Assembly: GCA_019113395.1 (NCBI GenBank)
Contig: DXHL01000020.1
Coordinates: forward strand, 1 to 38,123
Length of the DNA: 38,123 bases
Direction of reading: 5' to 3'
From: Candidatus Rikenella faecigallinarum
Lineage (GTDB): Bacteria; Bacteroidota; Bacteroidia; Bacteroidales; Rikenellaceae
Position numbers and translations under genes: made by a program. Below are positions 15,007 through 22,364 of this stretch, in pieces. The notes under the pieces were generated by a model. The model searched no databases. It saw only the letters and a list, made by a program, of their open reading frames with translations, and had not been told where the DNA came from. The first letter of the stretch is position 1; every line of letters begins with the position of its first letter.

Positions 15007-15951
15007 CTATTTCTCACCGATTTTCAGCGAATGGTCTTTTTCGAGGGTCAGGATGAGGCCGTCTTCTCCGAGCAGCGTATGGGCGAACTCGGTTTGTGCC
15101 TCTTCCAAGAGCGGTTGCAGCTCCTTGTAGCGCGAAGAGTAGTGTCCCAACAGCAGGGTCGCGACCTCAGCTTTCCGCGCAATACGTGCCGCCTGAAGGG
15201 CTGTAGAGTGTCCTGTTTTGGCGGCCAATGCTTTGTCGGCGTGGAGGTAGGTGGCTTCGTGGTAGAGCAAATCGACGCCGTGTACCAGTGTGGCGACCTT
15301 GCCCGACGGGGTCGTATCGCTGCAGTAGGCGTAGCTCCGCGGCTCGTAGGGCCGATAGGTAACCTCATCGCAGGGCAGCGACATCCCGTTGGCCAACTCC
15401 ACATCTTCGCCCCTTTTCAGTGCAGCCAGTTGCCTCGGGTCGAGTCCGTAGTATTCAATGGCCTCTTTCTGCACATTGAGTCCCGGTTCTTTTTCTCGGA
15501 ATAGATACCCGCAACAAGGTACCCGGTGCCGTAAGGGAAGGGTAGTGACCGTCATCACACGATTCTCCCACACCATAATACTCTCCCTTGCATCCACTTC
15601 GTGGATTTCGAGCGGGTAGGGCAGTTCAACCTGATAGAAGGCCAAATGGCTGTGGAGCATCTCGGCAAAAGGCTTCGGAGCCACAATCTCCAGTGCACGC
15701 TGCCGTCCCATCATGGCGATGGTCGAGAGCAGTCCAAAAATCCCGTAGGTGTGGTCGCCGTGCAGGTGGGAGATGAAAATCACGTTAATCTTCAGGGGAT
15801 TAATCCCGTAACGAGCCATCTGGTACTGCGTACCTTCACCGCAATCGACCAAAAAAAACTGCTCATGTACGTTCAGTACATGAGCAGTATGGTGCCTGGA
15901 AGGCGCCGGACGAGCCGAGCTGCATCCCAGTATGGTCAGCCGAAAGGTCAT
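15007..15951 (-). CDS. rnz: Ribonuclease Z
   Basis: Endonuclease that removes the 3' trailer of tRNA precursors. It is a metallo-beta-lactamase fold protein of 314 aa with the zinc motif HLHGDH (His62, His64, Asp66, His67), [44 protein letters not shown] and GHYSSRY. The ATG overlaps the rpsA stop by one base (TAATG), so translation is coupled to rpsA. A terminator-like hairpin with a run of T lies inside codons 22-34 and probably limits transcription into the gene. Confidence 0.95.
   Translation of the reverse strand: MTFRLTILGCSSARPAPSRHHTAHVLNVHEQFFLVDCGEGTQYQMARYGINPLKINVIFISHLHGDHTYGIFGLLSTIAMMGRQRALEIVAPKPFAEMLHSHLAFYQVELPYPLEIHEVDARESIMVWENRVMTVTTLPLRHRVPCCGYLFREKEPGLNVQKEAIEYYGLDPRQLAALKRGEDVELANGMSLPCDEVTYRPYEPRSYAYCSDTTPSGKVATLVHGVDLLYHEATYLHADKALAAKTGHSTALQAARIARKAEVATLLLGHYSSRYKELQPLLEEAQTEFAHTLLGEDGLILTLEKDHSLKIGEK
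15851..15888 (-). terminator. Intrinsic terminator embedded in the 5' part of rnz
   Basis: On the minus strand a perfect 13-bp stem (plus arms 15858-15870 and 15876-15888, 5-base loop) runs straight into seven further T residues. It lies 63 bases after the rnz ATG, which itself overlaps the rpsA stop. No other terminator follows rpsA, so this is the likely 3' end of most rpsA transcripts. Confidence 0.75.
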
Positions 15952-17753
15952 TATTCTTTCCCTTCGAGCTGTGCTTTCAGTTCAGCCAGACCGGAGATAT
16001 CCCCGAGCGTGGTTTTTTCCATCGACGACGAGAGCTTCTTCACAGCTTCCTGAGTCGAGGCCTCTTTCACGGCATCTTCTTTGGCTTTGGCTTCTTCGAA
16101 GGTGCGGGTGTGCGAGAGGATAATCTTACGGTTGTTTTTACCGAATTCGAGTACGCGGAATTCGAGGGTTTCCCCTTTGGTTGCAGTCGTACCGTCGGCT
16201 TTCACCAGACCGCGAGCCGGAGCGAAACCTTCACCTCCTTCAGCGAGGGTCACTACGGCACCCTTGTCGTTGATTTCGGTAATCGTACCGGTGTGAATCG
16301 AGTCCGGAGTGTAGATGGTTTCGTATACATCCCACGGATTTTCTTCGAGCTGTTTGTGGCCGAGGCTCAGACGACGGTTTTCCTTGTCGATTTCGAGCAC
16401 CTGCACTTCAATCGGAGCATCGATTTGGGTGAATTCCGAGGGGTGTTTGATTTTCTTGGTCCAGCTCAGGTCGCTGATGTGAATCAGGCCATCGACACCC
16501 TCTTCGAGTTCCACGAAAACACCGAAGTTGGTGAAGTTACGCACACGTGCGGTGTGGCGCGAACCCACCGGGTATTTGGTTTCGATATTTTCCCACGGGT
16601 CGGGGGTGAGCTGTTTGATACCGAGCGACATTTTGTGTTCGTCGCGGTCGAGGGTCAGGATAACGGCTTCCACTTCGTCGCCGACTTTCATGAAGTCCTG
16701 AGCCGAGCGGAGGTGTTGCGACCAGCTCATTTCGCTGACGTGGATAAGCCCTTCGACACCCGGAGCGATTTCCACAAAAGCACCGTAGTCGGCCATCACA
16801 ACGACTTTCCCTTTGACTTTGTCGCCCACTTTGAGGTCGGCAGCCAGTGCATCCCACGGATGCGGGGTGAGCTGTTTCAGACCCAGTGCGATACGTTTTT
16901 TGGCATCGTCGAAGTCGAGGATAACGACGTTGAGTTTCTGGTCGAGTTGAACGATTTCTTCGGGATGGTTCACGCGGCCCCACGAGAGGTCGGTGATGTG
17001 GATAAGACCGTCCACACCGCCCAGGTCGATGAATACACCGTACGAGGTGATGTTTTTAACGGTCCCTTCGAGGATTTGGCCTTTTTCGAGTTTGCCGATG
17101 ATGTCTTTTTTCTGTTGTTCGAGTTCGGCTTCGATGAGGGCTTTATGCGACACCACCACGTTGCGGAATTCCTGGTTGATTTTGACCACTTTGAATTCCA
17201 TGGTTTTGTCCACGTAGATATCGTAGTCGCGAATCGGTTTGACATCGATTTGCGAACCGGGCAGGAAGGCTTCGATACCGAATACATCGACAATCATACC
17301 GCCTTTCGTACGGCATTTGATGTACCCTTTGATGATTTCGTCTTTTTCGAGCGCTTCGTTGACGCGGTCCCACGAACGGAGCTGGCGGGCTTTTTTGTGC
17401 GAGAGCAGCAGCTGACCTTTTTTGTCTTCTGCCGATTCTACGTACACTTCCACTTTATCCCCTACTTTGAGGTCGGGGTTGTAGCGGAATTCGCTGCTGG
17501 GGATAACGCCTTCGGATTTGAAGCCGATGTTGACGAGCACTTCGCGTTTGTCGATGGCGGTCACGGTACCTTCCACCACTTCGCCGGCCTGGATGTTCGA
17601 GAGGGTCTGGTCGTACTCTTTGGCAATTTGTTCTTTCGATTCGCCGCCGTAAACGGCTGCTTCGGTTTCAAAGGCATCCCAGTTGAACTGGTCGTTGGGA
17701 ATCGATGCGTTTGAAGGTTTTTGCACCTTCGTTTCTTCTGCGTTTGTAGTCAT
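15951..17753 (-). CDS. rpsA: 30S ribosomal protein S1
   Basis: RNA-binding ribosomal protein that recruits mRNA. Six S1 (OB-fold) repeats are visible, including GEVVEGTVTAIDKREVLVNI, GQILEGTVKNITSYGVFIDL, GDKVKGKVVVMADYGAFVEI and HTARVRNFTNFGVFVELEEG (residues about 45-530). A charged C-terminal tail follows. Length is 600 aa from the ATG at 17753 (MTTNAEETK), which sits in an A-rich context; an in-frame ATG at 17789 would add 12 aa. It overlaps rnz by one base. The leader begins with a hairpin, discussed separately. Confidence 0.96.
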   Translation of the reverse strand: MTTNAEETKVQKPSNASIPNDQFNWDAFETEAAVYGGESKEQIAKEYDQTLSNIQAGEVVEGTVTAIDKREVLVNIGFKSEGVIPSSEFRYNPDLKVGDKVEVYVESAEDKKGQLLLSHKKARQLRSWDRVNEALEKDEIIKGYIKCRTKGGMIVDVFGIEAFLPGSQIDVKPIRDYDIYVDKTMEFKVVKINQEFRNVVVSHKALIEAELEQQKKDIIGKLEKGQILEGTVKNITSYGVFIDLGGVDGLIHITDLSWGRVNHPEEIVQLDQKLNVVILDFDDAKKRIALGLKQLTPHPWDALAADLKVGDKVKGKVVVMADYGAFVEIAPGVEGLIHVSEMSWSQHLRSAQDFMKVGDEVEAVILTLDRDEHKMSLGIKQLTPDPWENIETKYPVGSRHTARVRNFTNFGVFVELEEGVDGLIHISDLSWTKKIKHPSEFTQIDAPIEVQVLEIDKENRRLSLGHKQLEENPWDVYETIYTPDSIHTGTITEINDKGAVVTLAEGGEGFAPARGLVKADGTTATKGETLEFRVLEFGKNNRKIILSHTRTFEEAKAKEDAVKEASTQEAVKKLSSSMEKTTLGDISGLAELKAQLEGKE

Positions 17754-17799
17754 TGTGTTGTTTGGAATGAAACTAAACGGGTTAGACATTATGTATTAA

Positions 17800-17833
17800 C
17801 ACCTTATGCCATTCCGTAGAATGACATAAGGTG
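17800..17833 (-). promoter_or_regulatory. 5'-terminal hairpin in the rpsA leader
   Basis: A 14-bp inverted repeat with a single mismatch (17800-17814 with 17819-17833, loop CGTA) begins at, or within a few bases of, the transcription start implied by the TACCTTTG box at 17837-17844. It ends about 47 bases before the chosen ATG. It has no T tract, so it is a leader structure, not a terminator. Protection of the mRNA 5' end or autogenous control by S1 are candidate roles. Confidence 0.6.
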
Positions 17834-17836
17834 CGG

Positions 17837-17865
17837 CAAAGGTACGATATTTTTTTCGTTTACAA
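17837..17865 (-). promoter_or_regulatory. Promoter of rpsA
   Basis: Minus-strand TTG (plus 17863-17865), 18 bases, then TACCTTTG (plus 17837-17844). The implied start is near 17831. Confidence 0.65.
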
Positions 17866-17900
17866 TCCCTTTACACAGATTTTTCCGCCGATAATCAACC

Positions 17901-20402
17901 TTAGCTGCGCACTTGTGCGCCCGTTGCCTTGGTCAGCGCAGCTGCGATGTTGGTCATGATACGGTCGATTTCGGTGTCGGTCAGGGTCTTGGTCGTGTCT
18001 TCGATAACGAAGCTCAGCGCATAGGATTTCTTGCCTTCGGGCAGTTTGTCGCCTTCGTATACATCGAACAGACCCACCGATTTGAGCAGTTTCTTTTCGG
18101 CTTTGGAGGCGGCTTCGCGCAGTTGCGAGAAGGTCACCTCTTTGTCAACCAGCAAGGCCAGGTCGCGTTTCACTTCGGGGTATTTCGAGAGTTCAACGGC
18201 TTGAACCCGAACCGTTTCGACAATCTTTTGCAGGTGAGCGACGTTCATCTCCATGAAATAGACCGGTTGTTTCAGGTCGAAGGTCTTGCGGGCCAGTTTC
18301 GAGGAGACAACGCCCATTTCGAAGAGCTGTTTGCCACGAATCTTGTACGAGACGGCTTCACTATACAGGTCGGAGGAGAGGGTTTCGTAATAGCCTTCGT
18401 AAATATTCACTCCGAAGCGTTGCAGCAGTTGTTCGGTCAGGTATTTTACGGTGAAGAAGTCCGACGGCTGAGGTTTGGGGCGGTTCCAGTTGGGCTGGTG
18501 TTCCAACCCCGTGACGGTGATGGCCAGCCGACGCTCTTCGCGGTAGGGTTTCAGGGTGCCTTTGGCCCCTTCCTGTTCTGCGGCGGCCGGGTCGAAGAAG
18601 TAGCAGTTCCCGAATTCAAAGAGCCGCAGGTCACCGTTGCGACGGTTGACATTCAACGCAACCGCTTCCAAGGCATTGAACAGCAGGGTCTGACGCATCA
18701 CATTCAGTTCGTTGCTGAGCGGATTGATGATGCGCACGCAATGGGCCGCAGGATAGGCCGTCAGTTCATCGTAGTATGCCGAGCGGGTCAGCGAATTGCT
18801 CATGATTTCGACGCACCCTTGTCCCACCAGCAAATCCGAAGCGGTATTGATAATACGGTCCGGCGTCTTTTGGTTGCCGTAGGTGATAACGTTTTTGATA
18901 TGGTGCGGGTTGGGCACGTTGTTGAAGCCGTAGATGCGCAGGATTTCTTCCGCAATGTCGGCTTCGCGCTGCACATCGACCCGGTAGACCGGAACAGCAA
19001 TATCGAGCAGTGTATCTCCATTCTCAGCCACGCTCTCGCGGCGAATTTCGATTTCCAGCCCCGTCAGGATGGCCTTGGCCGTGGCTGCGGGAATATCGGC
19101 CCCAATCAGCCGATTGATGCGTCCCAGATTAATGGAGAATTCGAACGGTCCAATCTTTTCGGGATAGATATCGACCACTTCCGAGGCGATGGTTCCCCCG
19201 GCCAGTTCTTTCATCAGCAGGGCCGCCCGCCGCAGGGCATAGGCCGGCATGTCGGGGTCGGTTCCGCGTTCGAAGCGGAACGAGGAGTCGGTGCTCAGGC
19301 CGTGGCGGCGTGCGCTTTTGCGCACCGTCACGGGGTTGAAGTAGGCTGCTTCGATAAAGACATCCGTTGTGGTGTCCGACACCCCGCTGTCGAGCCCGCC
19401 GAAGACGCCGGCCAGACACATCGGCCGTTCGGCATTGCAAATCATCAGGTCTTCGGCCGAGAGTTTGTGTTCCACACCATCCAGCGTGGTGAAAGGTTCC
19501 CCTTCCTGCGCCCGTTTGACGATGATTTGGTGTCCGGCCACTTTCGCCATGTCGAAGGCATGAAGCGGTTCGCCGCATTCGAACATCACGAAATTAGTGA
19601 TGTCCACCACATTGTTCTTGGGGTTCAGGCCGATGGCGTGCAGCCGTTTTTGGAGCCACTCGGGGCTGGGGCCGATTTTCACCCCTTTGACCGTCACGCC
19701 CATATAGCGCGGAGCACCCGCAGGGTCTTCCACCCGCACTGTCACGGGCAGCGCTTTCGGGTCATCGACCCGGAAAGCCGATACATCGGCCAACGCAGCT
19801 GCCGTAGGTGTTCCGTTGGCGGTCAGGTAGGCAGCCAGGTCACGGGCTACCCCGTAGTGCGAAGCGGCATCGATACGGTTCGGGGTCAAACCCACTTCGA
19901 ACACGTATTCATCCTCCACATGAAATACCTCCGCAGCAGGCGTCCCCACTTTGGTTGCCGGGTCGAGTACGATAATTCCGTCGTGGGCTGTCCCAACGCC
20001 AATCTCATCTTCTGCACAGAGCATCCCGAACGACTCCACGCCCCGAATTTTGGACTTTTTGATTTTGAATCCCTCCTCTTCGCCCGTAGGGTAGAGGGTG
20101 GTTCCGATTTGAGCCAGGATGACCTTCTGTCCGGCGGCCACATTCGGCGCGCCGCACACCACTTGCAACGGTTCCGTCCCTTCGCCTGTCGATACAGTGG
20201 TCACGTGCAGGTGGTCCGAGTCGGGATGGTCCGTGCAGGTCAGCACTTCGGCCACCACCAGCCCCTGCAAACCTCCGCGGATGGTTTCGACCTTTTCAAT
20301 CCCTTCGATTTCGAGTCCTGCTGCCGTCAGAATGGCCGCAGCCTCTTCGGCCGTAAGGTCGGTTTTGACATAATCTTTCAACCAGTTGTAAGCGATTTTC
20401 AT
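17901..20402 (-). CDS. pheT: Phenylalanine--tRNA ligase beta subunit
   Basis: Beta subunit of the heterotetrameric enzyme that charges tRNA-Phe. The bacterial domain order is present in 833 aa. An N-terminal tRNA-binding (EMAP-like) domain covers residues about 40-150 (LVVAEVLTCTDHPDSDHLHV, FGMLCAEDEIG). The B3/B4 editing domain contains NVVDITNFVMFECGEPLHAFD, the B5 domain RINRLIGADIP. The catalytic-like core follows, then a C-terminal anticodon-binding domain (VELSKYPEVKRDLALLVDKE). pheS is not in the window. The 140 bases upstream show a small stem (20498-20519) but no Phe-rich leader peptide. Confidence 0.97.
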   Translation of the reverse strand: MKIAYNWLKDYVKTDLTAEEAAAILTAAGLEIEGIEKVETIRGGLQGLVVAEVLTCTDHPDSDHLHVTTVSTGEGTEPLQVVCGAPNVAAGQKVILAQIGTTLYPTGEEEGFKIKKSKIRGVESFGMLCAEDEIGVGTAHDGIIVLDPATKVGTPAAEVFHVEDEYVFEVGLTPNRIDAASHYGVARDLAAYLTANGTPTAAALADVSAFRVDDPKALPVTVRVEDPAGAPRYMGVTVKGVKIGPSPEWLQKRLHAIGLNPKNNVVDITNFVMFECGEPLHAFDMAKVAGHQIIVKRAQEGEPFTTLDGVEHKLSAEDLMICNAERPMCLAGVFGGLDSGVSDTTTDVFIEAAYFNPVTVRKSARRHGLSTDSSFRFERGTDPDMPAYALRRAALLMKELAGGTIASEVVDIYPEKIGPFEFSINLGRINRLIGADIPAATAKAILTGLEIEIRRESVAENGDTLLDIAVPVYRVDVQREADIAEEILRIYGFNNVPNPHHIKNVITYGNQKTPDRIINTASDLLVGQGCVEIMSNSLTRSAYYDELTAYPAAHCVRIINPLSNELNVMRQTLLFNALEAVALNVNRRNGDLRLFEFGNCYFFDPAAAEQEGAKGTLKPYREERRLAITVTGLEHQPNWNRPKPQPSDFFTVKYLTEQLLQRFGVNIYEGYYETLSSDLYSEAVSYKIRGKQLFEMGVVSSKLARKTFDLKQPVYFMEMNVAHLQKIVETVRVQAVELSKYPEVKRDLALLVDKEVTFSQLREAASKAEKKLLKSVGLFDVYEGDKLPEGKKSYALSFVIEDTTKTLTDTEIDRIMTNIAAALTKATGAQVRS

Positions 20403-20543
20403 CTTGGCAGTCTGTTAGTTTCGTAGTTATTCGACGAGAGGAAACATCCGAAGTGCCTCCGGAGTACAAACAAGAAACACCTCTCGCGGTGCACATCGTT
20501 GCCCTCCTACAAGGGTAACATTTAACGCGTAAAATTAGAAAAA

Positions 20544-21617
20544 TTATTTCAAACGGAGGATGAGTTGCTCCAAGATGGCGATGTTGGCCGGTGAACGGAG
20601 GGTGGTTTGTATGTGAGCAACCGTTTTTGCAGCCTCCTGTTTTGCCGTGTGGGAACCCCGTTCAGCCACAATGTCAAGCGCCATGGCCAGTTGCAGCTGA
20701 TACTCTTCGGGAATAAGATTTATCAGCAGGCCGATGCGTGCCACGTAGTGCGTCAGGTCATCGGCATCACGCAGGGAGGCCACTTCAGCCATCGATTCCA
20801 GCGCCAGCACTGCGGGCAACTCCAGCTGTCGGGCTGTCAGAATGATTTGGCGGGCGACGGTCGAGTCAAGGGGGAGGCTGCCTACCACGTAGGGCATCAT
20901 GGCTCGGTACATCGTCTCGGTCAGCAGGTTATCGACAGCCTCTGTTCCTGTCTCCTGTCGGAATGTTTCGACGTGACGCACCAAATAGTCAAAAGCCACT
21001 GAGCCGTAGCGCATCACGATGCTGTTTTCGAACATCGGCCATATTACGCTCCCGGCCGCCTCGGCAGGTGTCATTCCGCTGAGCAGGCGCTCGACGGCCG
21101 CATCGGTAGCCTCCGGGTCGGCCGTTTCGGCTGCGGCATAGACCTGCCGCAGCCGCCAGGTGCTCTTGCCCTCGAGGGTCATCAGCAGCGCCTCGATACG
21201 TTGCGTGAAATCGTCGGCATCGAGCGTGACATCGATTTTGTCGAGCACATCCCCCCGCGAGCTGAAGATAACCAGTGTGGGATAGCCGGTTACCTGATAG
21301 AGGGCAGCCAGGTCGGCTCCATCGGGCGTGTCCGTGGGAACGCGGACCGCCACAAAATGCTCCTCAATCAGTGCGCGTACCGAGGAATTGCCCAACACCC
21401 GTTCGGCCATCCAGCGGCTGCGGTAGTTCCATTCGGCGTAGAACTCCACCAGCAGCAACTTGCCTTGTTGGCGGGCCACCGGCAGTGCCGCATAGGGGTC
21501 TGAACCGTAGTAGGTCAGCCCCTTCTGTTGCGGAGATTCCACAGCCAATGCGTGCCCCGCACCCGACAGTGCCAGGCAGAGCAAAAGACATAAACGGACA
21601 AGGGAACGACGATACAT
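20544..21617 (-). CDS. Exported thioredoxin-fold protein without the CxxC motif
   Basis: Started at MYRRSLVRL to give a clean signal peptide (RLCLLLCLALSGAGHALA); 357 aa. Residues about 50-145 form a thioredoxin-like fold: LLLVEFYAEW..., a downstream VRVPTDTPDGADLAALYQVT and the cis-proline GYPTLVIF (Pro113). Where redox-active relatives have WCxxC this protein has WNYRS (residues 63-67), so it cannot act as a dithiol oxidoreductase. The remaining 210 residues are alpha-helical, possibly repeats, with no family I recognise. The role is likely binding or scaffolding in the periplasm. It lies downstream of the slyD-like gene, beyond a perfect palindrome. Confidence 0.75.
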   Translation of the reverse strand: MYRRSLVRLCLLLCLALSGAGHALAVESPQQKGLTYYGSDPYAALPVARQQGKLLLVEFYAEWNYRSRWMAERVLGNSSVRALIEEHFVAVRVPTDTPDGADLAALYQVTGYPTLVIFSSRGDVLDKIDVTLDADDFTQRIEALLMTLEGKSTWRLRQVYAAAETADPEATDAAVERLLSGMTPAEAAGSVIWPMFENSIVMRYGSVAFDYLVRHVETFRQETGTEAVDNLLTETMYRAMMPYVVGSLPLDSTVARQIILTARQLELPAVLALESMAEVASLRDADDLTHYVARIGLLINLIPEEYQLQLAMALDIVAERGSHTAKQEAAKTVAHIQTTLRSPANIAILEQLILRLK

Positions 21618-21716
21618 ACCGCAGGTAAAGATACGAAAAAAGAGGCTTGCGTTCGGTTCTTGCCATGACCTGTCCGTCATTCCCCGTGCAAACCTCTGTT
21701 CAATTTTTATTTATGG

Positions 21717-21744
21717 GGTTTGGAGGAGCATGCTCCTCCAAACC
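21717..21744. terminator. Perfect 28-base palindrome downstream of the SlyD-like gene
   Basis: Arms 21717-21730 and 21731-21744 are perfectly complementary, with GGAGGAGCATGCTCCTCC at the centre. It lies 8 bases after the slyD stop. Neither side has a T run, so it may be a factor-assisted terminator, a 3'-end stabiliser or a protein-binding site. Confidence 0.5.
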
Positions 21745-21751
21745 GCCTGTA

Positions 21752-22303
21752 TTAATGACATCCGCAGCCGCTGCCGCAATCGCCGTCGCCACAATCTCCA
21801 CCGTCGCAACCGCACGAGCCGCACGAGCAACCGCCGCCCATCGGCATCATGTCTTCGGGTTTGGCTTCGCGCACCCCGAGGATTTCACCCGTGAAGTTCA
21901 ACGTTTTGCCGGCCATCGGGTGGTTGAAATCCATCGTCACGTCCGCTTCGTTTACAGCCTTGACGGTACCCATCAGGCGGTTCCCGGCCTGGTCAGCCAT
22001 CGGCAGTACGTTGCCCACTACCAGCATGTCGTCCGGAATGGCACCATCCACCATGAAGACATCTTTCGGCAGATTGACCACTGCCTGAGGGTTGATTTCG
22101 CCGTATCCTTCGGCCGGGGTCAGCACGAATTCAAACTTGTCGCCCGCTTCCTTGCCGGCAATAAACTCTTCAAATTTGGGCAGGAGCATCCCCACACCAT
22201 ATACGAACTCCAACGGGCGTTCCGCCGTTGCCTGGTCGGCCACCTGTCCATCGACGGTCAGGGTGTATGCCAACGATACGAATTTGTTTTCCGAAATTTT
22301 CAT
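21752..22303 (-). CDS. FKBP-type peptidyl-prolyl isomerase, SlyD-like, with metal-binding tail
   Basis: Prolyl isomerase/chaperone of 183 aa. An FKBP core covers residues about 1-70 and 120-140 (VSLAYTLTVDGQVADQA, LEFVYGVGMLLPKFEEF, GYGEINPQAVV, VTMDFNHPMAGKTLNF). An insert-in-flap domain lies between, as in SlyD. The C-terminal 30 residues are Gly/Cys/Asp-rich with eight Cys and a final His, suiting Ni/Zn/Cu binding, which in SlyD serves nickel delivery. It starts 61 bases after gcvP on the same strand and may be co-transcribed with it. I give no gene symbol because nickel function is not shown. Confidence 0.9.
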   Translation of the reverse strand: MKISENKFVSLAYTLTVDGQVADQATAERPLEFVYGVGMLLPKFEEFIAGKEAGDKFEFVLTPAEGYGEINPQAVVNLPKDVFMVDGAIPDDMLVVGNVLPMADQAGNRLMGTVKAVNEADVTMDFNHPMAGKTLNFTGEILGVREAKPEDMMPMGGGCSCGSCGCDGGDCGDGDCGSGCGCH

Positions 22304-22364
22304 CTATTCCTTTTGAGGTTGTTTTGTATTGCTAATGAGTCTCGGCAGGGTGTGCCGTGATGTT

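Noticed and set aside
14940-15017. 26-codon N-terminal extension of guaA
   Set aside because: It overlaps the end of rnz and the guaA -7 box, and is not homologous to GMP synthases.
16110-17714. Long plus-strand frame (534 codons) opposite rpsA
   Set aside because: A shadow of the S1 repeats: its Phe/Val/Asp-rich repetitive text mirrors rpsA codons, and the minus strand encodes an unmistakable S1.
17913-20426. Plus-strand frame of 837 codons opposite pheT
   Set aside because: Anti-sense shadow produced by strong codon bias; pheT is complete on the minus strand and the plus frame has no domain signs.
20403-20543. Possible tRNA-sensing or attenuator leader before pheT
   Set aside because: There is a small stem (20498-20519) and a 66-codon frame overlapping the pheT start, but no Phe codon run and no terminator, so no regulatory call is made.
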